Below, one piece after another: positions 1-5,144 of a DNA stretch of 9,186 bases (positions within the stretch are counted from its first letter, which is position 1; each line of letters begins with the position of its first letter). The notes beneath the pieces were generated by a model. It was not told where the DNA came from, ran no database searches, and worked only from the letters and a program-made list of their open reading frames with translations. Both the position numbers and the translations under genes were made by a program. The stretch is from NCBI GenBank assembly GCA_934615645.1, contig CAKTTR010000070.1, positions 1 to 9,186 on the forward strand. The letters run 5' to 3'. Source of the DNA: an uncultured Oscillospiraceae bacterium (GTDB lineage: Bacteria > Bacillota > Clostridia > Oscillospirales > Oscillospiraceae).

Positions 1-201
1 CACGGACAGCGCCAGCGGCGAGACACCCAGCGCATCGGCAAGGTTCTCCGTCAGCTCCGCCTTAGGCGTTCTGCTGCCGGATTCATACTGCGCCATACGG
101 ATGTCGGCAGTCTTTTCAGGAAAGCCGACCACCTGTCCCAAGTATTTTTGCGTCATTCCCCGCAAATTGCGGAAGAATCGAATTCTCTCACCGATTGCCA
201 T
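1..201 (-). CDS. XRE-family helix-turn-helix repressor, N-terminal part (runs off the left edge)
   Basis: Read on the minus strand from ATG at 201, the frame is open for 67 codons to the window edge. It starts MAIGERIRFFRNLRGMTQKY and continues with a QYESGSRTPK stretch and LADALGVSP, the pattern of a Cro/C1-type DNA-binding domain: helix 2 near residues 17-25, recognition helix near 28-45, closing helices to about 63. Proteins of this family are DNA-binding repressors and are common as control genes of conjugative elements and prophages in Firmicutes. A GAGGAG ribosome site lies 10 bases upstream of the ATG, and a good promoter precedes it, so the start is firm. It is divergent from an excisionase-like remnant, which fits a mobile-element switch region. 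The C-terminal part lies outside the window, so any extra domain is unknown. Confidence 0.85.
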   Translation of the reverse strand, partial: MAIGERIRFFRNLRGMTQKYLGQVVGFPEKTADIRMAQYESGSRTPKAELTENLADALGVSPLALSV

Positions 202-236
202 AGCGATTACGCTCCTCGTTTTGATTCTGTGCAATC

Positions 237-266
237 AGTATAGCATATATCGTTAGTGTTCGTCAA
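237..266 (-). promoter_or_regulatory. Sigma-A promoter of the XRE regulator
   Basis: On the minus strand, TTGACG (266-261) and TATACT (242-237) are separated by 18 bases. A TG one base before the -10 box makes it an extended -10. The predicted transcript starts near 230 and gives a leader of about 30 bases to the ATG at 201. Confidence 0.7.
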
Positions 267-309
267 GACAGCTGAAGCAAAAAAGTTTAATATTTTTTCT
301 CTAGTGCTA

Positions 310-338
310 TTGACTTTACGGAATATGCTTAGTATATT
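310..338 (+). promoter_or_regulatory. Sigma-A promoter facing right, divergent from the XRE promoter
   Basis: TTGACT (310-315) and TATATT (333-338) are spaced 17 bases apart. The two divergent -35 boxes are 43 bases apart, and the A+T-rich dyad-like stretch at about 276-295 (A-run, T-run) lies between them. That is a plausible place for the XRE protein to act on both promoters, by inference. The transcript would have a leader of about 150 bases before the ATG at 496. Confidence 0.65.
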
Positions 339-495
339 AGATATAGCAAATAACGTTAAGCTGTTTGCAGACAACAGAATATCCGTCGTGCGTCACGGTA
401 ATGGCGTACCCGCTCGGGCAAATCGGAATGCGGCCAGAAAGTTCTCCGACAATAAACAAGAGAACGATATTCAAATGACGAAAGGGGGTATCCGA

Positions 496-561
496 ATGGA
501 ACCGAAATTTCTTCGTGCCGAGGAAGTGGCACAGGAGCTGAGCGTAAAGATTTTGGCCTGA
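496..561 (+). pseudogene. 5' remnant of an excisionase-like helix-turn-helix gene
   Basis: ATG at 496 follows an AAAGGGGG ribosome site by 7 bases. The reading MEPKFLRAEEVAQELSV matches, from memory, the start of small winged-helix/excisionase-like proteins found next to integrase genes of Clostridia conjugative elements. There the helix continues after ELSV into a second helix and a wing, for about 60-70 residues. Here the match ends at about base 543-545. Four more codons from foreign sequence (KILA) lead to a stop at 559-561, so only a 21-residue peptide could be made. The promoter and leader upstream remain intact. The truncation point coincides with the start of hsdR-like sequence in another frame, so this is a recombination scar and not a frameshift. 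Confidence 0.6.
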
Positions 562-1046
562 TTGTAGACTATTGGGGTTTGTTTTGCAACCTGAATAATG
601 CGATGGAAATGTACAGCGATGATCAGTCTGGTTTGTCTGGATATGATCCTGCTGATATTGTGGACTCCATTGCAACGGCAGCAGAGAAACAGGAGAAACT
701 GAAGCAAACGCACAAGGCACTGTGGGATTTCTTTGGCAATGCATCTTTTGATCAGAGTAACCCCAGGGCCTGGGTAGCTTTCTTTGAGAAAGAAGAAACA
801 GCAGAAAGCGAGACACTCAGAAAAGAATTCTATGAAAAGCTGGCCGCGTTCTCCAAGATGATGACCATGGCTGTGGGTAACTACTCCCTGTACCAGAGCA
901 TTGGTTTTGAGCAGATGCAGAAATACAAGGCAGATCTGCTGTTCTTCCAGAAGCTACGTTCTGCGCTGATGATGGTGTATATTGATTTTAAGAACGCAGC
1001 GCGCCACGTCCCGGCATGGGCGCGCACACGCTCCCATGCCGGATGA
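546..1046 (+). pseudogene. hsdR: Fragment of type I restriction enzyme subunit R (hsdR), near-C-terminal part
   Basis: From base 546 the frame reads KDFGLIVDYWG, then a stretch rich in acidic residues and lysines, then MQKYKADLLFFQKLRSAL. DFGLIVDY marks the end of the helicase part of HsdR (the ATP-dependent DNA-translocating restriction subunit), and the FF-KLR segment belongs to its C-terminal helical domain that docks on the methylase core. About 145 codons of HsdR-like sequence remain out of roughly 1,000. The nuclease and most of the helicase domain are absent. There is no start codon or ribosome site of its own; TTG at 579 is the first possible start. At about 990-1000 the similarity stops and the frame runs through a hairpin into an unrelated tail (RHVPAWARTRSHAG) to a stop at 1044-1046. 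Base composition is clearly richer in A+T than the genes to the right. I consider it non-functional. Confidence 0.7.
1011..1042. repeat. Inverted repeat (hairpin) 1 of a pair
   Basis: CCGGCATGGG (1011-1020) is the exact reverse complement of CCCATGCCGG (1033-1042), with a 12-base loop. It lies directly after the end of HsdR-like sequence and 3 bases before a second perfect hairpin. There is no T-run, so it is not a standard terminator. Confidence 0.75.
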
Positions 1047-1070
1047 TTGCAAGGCTGAAAGCCTTGCAAT
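1046..1070. repeat. Inverted repeat (hairpin) 2 of a pair
   Basis: ATTGCAAGGCT (1046-1056) pairs perfectly with AGCCTTGCAAT (1060-1070) around a 3-base GAA loop. The 11-base-pair stem is followed by TCCTCATATT, which is not a U-tract. Together with hairpin 1 it may be the structured end of a mobile element or a dispersed palindromic repeat. Confidence 0.8.
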
Positions 1071-1252
1071 TCCTCATATTCTGTGATACTAAAAACTGAA
1101 GCAGGCGCAAATATCAGCGCAAATCATTAAGCGCTTTTGGGTTTTTGGTGCAGCATGGGGGTTCTTGCGGTAGTATGGGGGCAAAAAGGCGTACCGCATG
1201 GAGGAGACGGGCAGTGGTTGGGGGGTGCAAGGCGTCGGGCAATTTGATGATG

Positions 1253-1282
1253 ACAGATTGCGCTTTTACAGATTGCCCTTTG
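1253..1282 (+). repeat. Two tandem 15-base repeats over the alkA -35 region
   Basis: ACAGATTGCGCTTTT (1253-1267) is followed at once by ACAGATTGCCCTTTG (1268-1282), with 13 of 15 positions equal. The second copy contains the -35 box of the alkA promoter and the first an equivalent TTGCGC. The arrangement suggests either a recent tandem duplication or a direct-repeat operator. No regulator is identified. The rest of 1071-1252 holds no gene that I can support, only a pair of GCGCAAAT copies (from 1107) and G-rich runs. Confidence 0.6.
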
Positions 1283-1301
1283 GGGCGGAGTGTGGTATCA
1301 T
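1273..1301 (+). promoter_or_regulatory. Promoter of the alkA-ogt operon
   Basis: TTGCCC (1273-1278) and TATCAT (1296-1301) are spaced 17 bases, with TG one base before the -10 box (extended -10). Transcription would begin near 1308, about 30 bases before the alkA start. Confidence 0.6.
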
Positions 1302-1339
1302 GGGGGTGATAAGAGGAAAAAACGGGGCGCGGAGGGGGG

Positions 1340-1987
1340 ATGCTGGTGTATTTTTTGTATGGGGAGACGGAACTGGACCATCTGCGGAAGGACCCGCGGA
1401 TGGGGGCGGTCATCGACCGGATCGGCAGGATCGAACGGGCGGTGGATCCGGATCTGTTTTCGGCCGTCGTCCATCATATCATTGGCCAGCAGATCTCGAC
1501 GAAGGCCCAGGAGACGATCTGGCGGCGGATGCAGGCGGCCCTCGGCAGCGTGAACGCGGAGACGGTCCTGGCGGCGGGGGAGGCCAAGCTCCAGGCGCTG
1601 GGCATCACGTTCCGCAAGGCGGCGTATCTGACGGACTTTGCAGCGCAGATCCACACCGGGGCGTTTGACCTGGAAGCCGTCGCCCAGCTGCCGGATGCGG
1701 ACGCCATCCAGGCGCTGTGCCGCCTGAAGGGCATCGGCGTCTGGACGGCGGAGATGATCTTGCTGTTTTGCCTGCAGCGGCCGGATATTTTCAGCTACGA
1801 CGACCTGGCCATCCAGCGGGGGCTGCGGATGGTCTACCATCACCGGGCGATCAGCCGCCCGCTGTTTGAAAAATGCCGCCGCCGCTTTCACCCTTATGGC
1901 AGCGTGGCGAGCCTGTATCTTTGGGCCGTGGCGGGGGGCGCGATCCCGGAATGGAAGGATTATAAGCCGAAAAACAAGGGGAACTAA
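1340..1987 (+). CDS. alkA: DNA-3-methyladenine glycosylase, AlkA type (HhH-GPD family)
   Basis: The 215-residue product removes alkylated bases such as 3-methyladenine from DNA, the first step of base-excision repair, in the cytoplasm. The body is an HhH-GPD glycosylase fold: a helical part with VVHHIIGQQISTKAQ at about 44-57, the helix-hairpin-helix around LKGIGVWTAE (129-138), and the catalytic aspartate in YDDLAIQR (D154 or D155, by alignment with the second Asp of the E. coli AlkA pair). The extra N-terminal beta domain of E. coli AlkA is missing, as usual for the short Firmicutes form. GGAGG at 1331-1335 lies only 4 bases before ATG 1340. GTG at 1346 would have 10-base spacing and is a possible alternative start. 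The stop is followed after one base by the alkyltransferase gene, so the two form one repair operon. Confidence 0.88.
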   Translation: MLVYFLYGETELDHLRKDPRMGAVIDRIGRIERAVDPDLFSAVVHHIIGQQISTKAQETIWRRMQAALGSVNAETVLAAGEAKLQALGITFRKAAYLTDFAAQIHTGAFDLEAVAQLPDADAIQALCRLKGIGVWTAEMILLFCLQRPDIFSYDDLAIQRGLRMVYHHRAISRPLFEKCRRRFHPYGSVASLYLWAVAGGAIPEWKDYKPKNKGN

Positions 1988-1988
1988 G

Positions 1989-2534
1989 ATGGAAAACCGG
2001 GAAATTTTTACGCAGCATTACACCTCCCCGCTGGGCGGCATTTTGCTGGCGGCGGACGCGTGCGGGCTGACGGGCCTGTGGTTTGACGGGCAAAAATACT
2101 TTGGCGGGCAGCTGCCTGCGGCGTGCACAGAGCGCCAGACGCCGGTCCTTGCCCAGACCAAACGCTGGCTGGACCTTTATTTTGCCGGGAAGAAGCCGGA
2201 TTTTCTGCCGCCGCTGCACCCGGTGGGCTCGGCGTTCCGCCAGGCGGTCTGGGCGCTGTTGCTGCAGATTCCCTATGGGCAGACGACGACCTATGGCGCG
2301 CTTGCCAAGCAGCTGGCTGCGAAGCTGGGGCGGCCGCGGATGTCTGCCCAGGCCGTCGGCGGGGCGGTGGGGCACAATGCGATCTCCATCTTGATCCCGT
2401 GCCACCGGGTCGTCGGGGCGAACGGCAGCCTGACGGGCTACGCAGGCGGGATCGACAAAAAAGTGCAGCTCCTGGAGCTGGAGCGGGCCGATCTGCGGGG
2501 GCTGTTTGTCCCCAAGCGAGGGACGGCGCTGTGA
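1989..2534 (+). CDS. ogt: Methylated-DNA--protein-cysteine S-methyltransferase (O6-alkylguanine repair)
   Basis: This 181-residue protein transfers alkyl groups from O6-alkylguanine in DNA to its own cysteine in a suicide reaction. IPCHRVVG at 136-143 holds the acceptor Cys138. IPYGQTTTYGALA (94-106) is the helix-turn-helix that binds DNA, and GYAGGIDKKVQLLELE (150-165) closes the active site. The length fits the Ogt family. I chose ATG 1989, one base after the alkA stop, because the family begins with a strand reading YTSPLGGILL close to the N-terminus. The frame is open further upstream only inside alkA. Translation is probably coupled to alkA. The residue aligned with the arginine finger of human MGMT (Arg128, ARAVGG) is Gln121 here (SAQAVGG); from memory this variant is not rare in Clostridia and need not inactivate the enzyme. 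Confidence 0.92.
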   Translation: MENREIFTQHYTSPLGGILLAADACGLTGLWFDGQKYFGGQLPAACTERQTPVLAQTKRWLDLYFAGKKPDFLPPLHPVGSAFRQAVWALLLQIPYGQTTTYGALAKQLAAKLGRPRMSAQAVGGAVGHNAISILIPCHRVVGANGSLTGYAGGIDKKVQLLELERADLRGLFVPKRGTAL

Positions 2535-2591
2535 CGGCGGGCTTGGCGCAAGAAAAATGACTTGAGAGTTTAAACGGTATGGGGTGCGTGT

Positions 2592-3233
2592 ATGGTCTAT
2601 TACGCAACGCGGCAGACGATGCAGCGGTATAAGATAAAAACGCTGGATGAGATCTTTGCAGGCGAGGTGACGCCGGAAGAAGCACGCTTCTTAGCGCAGG
2701 TGCGTCAGGAGTCCGGGAATCGCCTGTATGAATGGGGCTGCAAGCTGTTCTACTTTGATGGGAGAAAGAGCTTGCAGCTGATGCACTTTGAAACCAGGCT
2801 TGTGATCTTCCTGATCGACATGAAGCAAAAAGAGTTGGAGTTTGTGGGAAATGCGGCCGCCCATTACTTGCTGGACCTGTATGCGGCAGATGCGGCCATG
2901 GTCCGTGCGCTGGAGCGTTATTTTGCATCGGCTTCGTTCGTGTGGTTTGATCGACTGACAAACAAAAGCATCATCGCAAGCATGAACCATATGCAATCCG
3001 GCTGGGCGCTGGATGGCTACCGCTTTTATGACTATATCCGCGATGGCATTCTGCACACGAAAGAGATCAACCGGGATGTCAACAAGCTTCCGTTTCCGCG
3101 GAAGATCAATGGAAAAAAAGAATGGATCGTTCCATATCAGCTGTTTGAAGAGAAAATCAAAAAGGCGTTTGGCGAGCCTGCATGGGGGGAGGGTAAGGCG
3201 AGCGCTCCTGCGTTGGCGCACTGGAAGCATTGA
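2592..3233 (+). CDS. DUF6933-like protein of unknown function
   Basis: This 213-residue soluble protein has no signal peptide or membrane segment. The N-terminal MVYYATRQTMQRYKI, then YEWGCKLFYFDGRKSLQLMH (46-65), then ETRLVIFLIDM (67-77) and NKSIIASMNHM (124-134) resemble the DUF6933 family as I remember it: small proteins with a conserved W-x-x-x-L-x-x-x-x-R-K core and a late GSMND-like motif. The family has no assigned role. The residues after about 195 (a Gly/Ala/Pro-rich tail ending HWKH) do not look conserved and overlap the csoR promoter. The ribosome site is weak (GGGGTG before ATG 2592), but the start agrees with the family's N-terminus; ATG 2619 is the next option. No intrinsic terminator separates it from csoR. 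The link to the repair operon upstream is only position. Confidence 0.6.
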   Translation: MVYYATRQTMQRYKIKTLDEIFAGEVTPEEARFLAQVRQESGNRLYEWGCKLFYFDGRKSLQLMHFETRLVIFLIDMKQKELEFVGNAAAHYLLDLYAADAAMVRALERYFASASFVWFDRLTNKSIIASMNHMQSGWALDGYRFYDYIRDGILHTKEINRDVNKLPFPRKINGKKEWIVPYQLFEEKIKKAFGEPAWGEGKASAPALAHWKH

Positions 3234-3258
3234 CATTCCGGCGGCCCTGGGGTATAAT
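3230..3258 (+). promoter_or_regulatory. Consensus sigma-A promoter of csoR
   Basis: TTGACA (3230-3235) and TATAAT (3253-3258) are both perfect consensus hexamers, 17 bases apart. The stop codon TGA of the preceding gene (3231-3233) is part of the -35 box. Transcription should start near 3265, inside the CsoR operator. Confidence 0.85.
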
Positions 3259-3263
3259 CGGCA

Positions 3264-3280
3264 TATACCCCATAGGGTAG
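3264..3280. promoter_or_regulatory. CsoR-type operator 1 (csoR autoregulation)
   Basis: TATACCC, CATA, then GGGTAG form the CsoR-type palindrome (TACCC-N4-GGGTA core) at the predicted transcription start. CsoR proteins bind G/C tracts flanked by TA-rich arms of this shape, so copper-free CsoR would repress its own gene. Confidence 0.7.
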
Positions 3281-3293
3281 GGAGGTGCGCGTG

Positions 3294-3569
3294 ATGCGGC
3301 AATGTATGGATGCGGAAAATTTGCACCGGCGGCTGAAAAAGATCATCGGGCAGGTGCAGGCCATTGAACGGATGATCGACGAGGATGTGCCCTGCGAGGA
3401 TATCCTGTCGCAGATCAACGCGGCGAAATCCGCGCTGAACGGCTGCGGAAAGGTCGTGCTGGAGGGGCACATCAAGCACTGCGTGCGCGATGGCATCGAG
3501 CACGGCGATGCGGAGAAAACGATCGAGAGCTTCACCAAAGCGGTGGAGCGGTTTGCGAATATGCAGTAA
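3294..3569 (+). CDS. csoR: Copper-sensing transcriptional repressor CsoR
   Basis: This 91-residue all-helical protein belongs to the CsoR/RcnR family. Apo-protein binds operators and leaves the DNA when Cu(I) binds. The metal ligands are visible: Cys34 (DVPCEDIL), His59 and Cys63 (EGHIKHC). Their spacing of 25 and 4 residues is the same as Cys36-His61-Cys65 of the Mycobacterium protein, which points to Cu(I) and away from the nickel (RcnR) and persulfide (CstR) branches. LHRRLKKIIGQVQAIERMI (10-28) is the family's helix 1. ATG 3294 is preferred because GGGAGG lies 8 bases upstream; the in-frame GTG at 3285 overlaps that ribosome site. The gene is followed by a strong terminator and then by the promoter of a metal ATPase that is now broken, so this repressor has no intact local target apart from itself. 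Confidence 0.92.
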   Translation: MRQCMDAENLHRRLKKIIGQVQAIERMIDEDVPCEDILSQINAAKSALNGCGKVVLEGHIKHCVRDGIEHGDAEKTIESFTKAVERFANMQ

Positions 3570-3577
3570 TTTTATAC

Positions 3578-3612
3578 AAAAAAAGGCCAGTCCGCTTGGG
3601 CTGGCCTTTTTT
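3578..3612. terminator. Bidirectional intrinsic terminator after csoR
   Basis: GGCCAGTCC (3585-3593) pairs with GGGCTGGCC (3598-3606), with one T-G wobble, around a GCTT loop. Seven A before and six T after the stem make a U-tract in both directions. It closes the csoR transcript 15 bases after its stop codon. Confidence 0.9.
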
Positions 3613-3623
3613 GTGCGCGGGGC

Positions 3624-3651
3624 TTGACAATTATACCCATGGGGGTATATT
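3624..3651 (+). promoter_or_regulatory. Promoter of the P-type ATPase with CsoR operator 2 in its spacer
   Basis: TTGACA (3624-3629) is followed by TATATT (3646-3651, spacer 16) or TATTAT (3648-3653, spacer 18). Between the boxes lies a perfect palindrome, TATACCC at 3632-3638 and GGGTATA at 3643-3649 with a 4-base centre, the same shape as the csoR operator. A repressor bound there would block polymerase directly. Confidence 0.75.
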
Positions 3652-3655
3652 ATAC

Positions 3656-3675
3656 ATATACCCCATATGGTATAT
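3656..3675. promoter_or_regulatory. CsoR-type operator 3
   Basis: ATATACC (3656-3662) and GGTATAT (3669-3675) are exact inverted arms. Aligned to the other sites it reads TATACCC-CATA-TGGTATA, so one G of the right half is replaced by T. It lies just before the ribosome site of the ATPase gene, 7 bases after operator 2. Confidence 0.65.
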
Positions 3676-3690
3676 AAAGGAGGTACGTGG

Positions 3691-4094
3691 ATGAAACGTG
3701 CGATGGAAAAACTGGAGGGGCTGCTGGAGATCGGCGGGATCCGGAAGGATATCGTTCTGCTGGCGATCTCGGGGATCGCGGTGCTTTGCAGTCTACTAAA
3801 AATTCAGCCGCTCCCGTTCGATATGGCGTGGGTCACGATATCGCCGTCGACGCGGCGGATATCGCGCTGGTGGACGACGAGGTCAAGGAGCTGCCGCATC
3901 TGGTGGCCCTCTCCAAGCGGATGATGACGACCATCAAGGGGAATATGACCTTTTCCATGACGCTGAATTTTGTCGCCATCGCGCTGGCAATTCTGGGGAC
4001 GCTGGACCCTGTGATCGGCGCGCTGGCCCATAACGCGGGCTCTGTGCTCGTCATCACCAACTCGGCATTCTTATTGAAATGGAGGAAAAAGTAA
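3691..4094 (+). pseudogene. Heavy-metal P-type ATPase with large internal deletion
   Basis: AAAGGAGG lies 8 bases before ATG 3691. The first 47 codons (MKRAMEKLEGLLEIGGIRKD, then a hydrophobic segment, then LPFDMAW) match the N-terminus of the short heavy-metal P1B ATPases of Clostridia. From about 3825, in another frame, the sequence reads VGHDIAVDAADIALVDDEV, then the last two membrane helices and a LLKWRKK end at 4094, the normal C-terminus (about 88 codons). The middle, including most membrane helices, the CPx motif, the DKTGT phosphorylation site and the ATP domain, is gone: by family size roughly 480 residues. The first frame runs on as nonsense to a stop at 3922-3924. The junction GGCGTGGGT fits both parents, so a microhomology deletion is likely. 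The transport function must be lost. With CsoR next door the original substrate was probably copper. Confidence 0.88.
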
Positions 4095-4163
4095 GGATCG
4101 TTGCCGTGGTCTGCGCGGTGCTGCGCATCGTCGCTTGAAAAACGGGTATGATACAAAAAATAC

Positions 4164-4210
4164 AAAAGCAGCCGTGCGGGTTTCAGGGGAAACCGGCATG
4201 GCTGCTTTTT
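4164..4210. terminator. Long intrinsic terminator between convergent genes
   Basis: AAAAGCAGCC (4164-4173) pairs with GGCTGCTTTT (4200-4209), and the inner part GGTTTC/GAAACC extends the stem. T-runs after and A-runs before the hairpin let it serve both the ATPase remnant from the left and the histidine kinase from the right. Nothing else is supported in 4095-4231 except a 19-codon open frame that I do not trust. Confidence 0.85.
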
Positions 4211-4231
4211 GGCGATGAAAATTTGCTTTTG

Positions 4232-5122
4232 TTATGCGGGAAAATCCAGGCGGATCGTCAGCTGGCCGGATTGGTAGGCCGCTGCGATGCGGCCGCCCAT
4301 GCGCTCGGTCAGCAGCTTGGCGATGGACAGGCCCAGGCCGGTGGAGCGGCGGGCGGTCTCGACGGTGAAGAAGCGGTCGAACAGGCGCGCGGCCTGGACC
4401 CGGGTCAGCTGGGGGGCCGGGTTTGTGAAGGTGATCGTCCCGTCCGGCGTCAGGGTGACGCGCAGATCGCCTGCGGCGTATTTGACGGCGTTTGCCAGGA
4501 GATTGTCAAAGACCCGGCGCAGGGCGGCCCCGTCCAGGCAGCGGGGGACGGGGCCCTCCGGCAGCTCGATGACGGGGGTGATGCCCTGGCGCTCCAGGGC
4601 GGGGCAGGCTGCTGCCAGGCTCTGCTCCAGCGCGTCGCGCAGGCTGAGGGGCGCGGGGGTCAGGTTTTCTGCCTGGGCAGTCAGGAGGGTGTACTGGAAG
4701 AGCTCGTCGGTAAGGCCGCACAGGGCCTTCGTCCGCTCCTGCACGATGGCAAGATAGCGGCTGGCGTCCGGCGGCAGCGGCTCCTCCTCCAGCAGCTCCA
4801 AATAGCCGCGGATGGCGGTCAGCGGGGTCCGCAGGTCGTGGGAGATGTTGGTGATGGCGGCTTTCAGCGCGGCGTCGCCATGCTGCAGCCGCAGCCGCTC
4901 GGCCCGGAGGGCCTGCAGCTGGGTGTTGATCTCGCTTGCCAGGGCCCGCACGGCCCGGTCGCCGGTGGAAAGGCAGAGGAGGGTGTTCGTCTCCGTCTGC
5001 ATTTTTTCCGCGAGGCTTTCTGCGACCTCGCGGATGCCGCGCCGCACGGACCAGAGCCGCGCCAGGGCGGCAAGGGCTGCCAGGGCGCAGGCGGTGAGCA
5101 GGGCCCAGTAGCAAACTTCCAT
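4232..5122 (-). CDS. Sensor histidine kinase, small membrane-anchored type
   Basis: The 296-residue protein has one N-terminal membrane helix (about 5-24) and no recognisable sensor domain outside the membrane. Next come a helical linker, the dimerisation and phospho-acceptor box ITNISHDLRTPLTAIRGY with His95, the N box RVFDNLLANAVKYA (203-216; N207, N211), LFDRFFT (247-253) and the G box STGLGLSIAKLL (260-271). The usual DxGxG lid motif is replaced by TFTNPAP (231-237). From memory this is normal for the kinase group that accompanies lantibiotic/bacitracin-type ABC exporters. Such kinases sense the antibiotic through the transporter or directly, and phosphorylate a response regulator encoded beside them. 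ATG 5122 has GGAG 8 bases upstream. It starts 22 bases after the permease gene, so the two are co-transcribed. No response regulator is present in the window. Confidence 0.88.
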   Translation of the reverse strand: MEVCYWALLTACALAALAALARLWSVRRGIREVAESLAEKMQTETNTLLCLSTGDRAVRALASEINTQLQALRAERLRLQHGDAALKAAITNISHDLRTPLTAIRGYLELLEEEPLPPDASRYLAIVQERTKALCGLTDELFQYTLLTAQAENLTPAPLSLRDALEQSLAAACPALERQGITPVIELPEGPVPRCLDGAALRRVFDNLLANAVKYAAGDLRVTLTPDGTITFTNPAPQLTRVQAARLFDRFFTVETARRSTGLGLSIAKLLTERMGGRIAAAYQSGQLTIRLDFPA

Positions 5123-5144
5123 ATCGGTCGCTCCTTTTTTGCGT

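Noticed and set aside
256..561. A 101-codon open frame starting upstream of the excisionase-like remnant
   Set aside because: Most of it would lie upstream of or over the promoter at 310-338 and its leader. The supported start with a ribosome site is ATG 496.
1071..1252. Repeated GCGCAAAT and ATGGGGG motifs as a possible repeat array
   Set aside because: Only two imperfect copies of each with irregular spacing. No CRISPR-like regularity exists anywhere in the window.
2008..2961. A 317-codon minus-strand open frame across ogt and the DUF6933-like gene
   Set aside because: Ser/Pro/Arg-rich shadow with no motif; both genes on the plus strand are conserved.
4079..4138. A 19-codon open frame overlapping the end of the ATPase remnant (MEEKVRIVAVV...)
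   Set aside because: It has a hydrophobic look, but no ribosome site, very short length and no known family.
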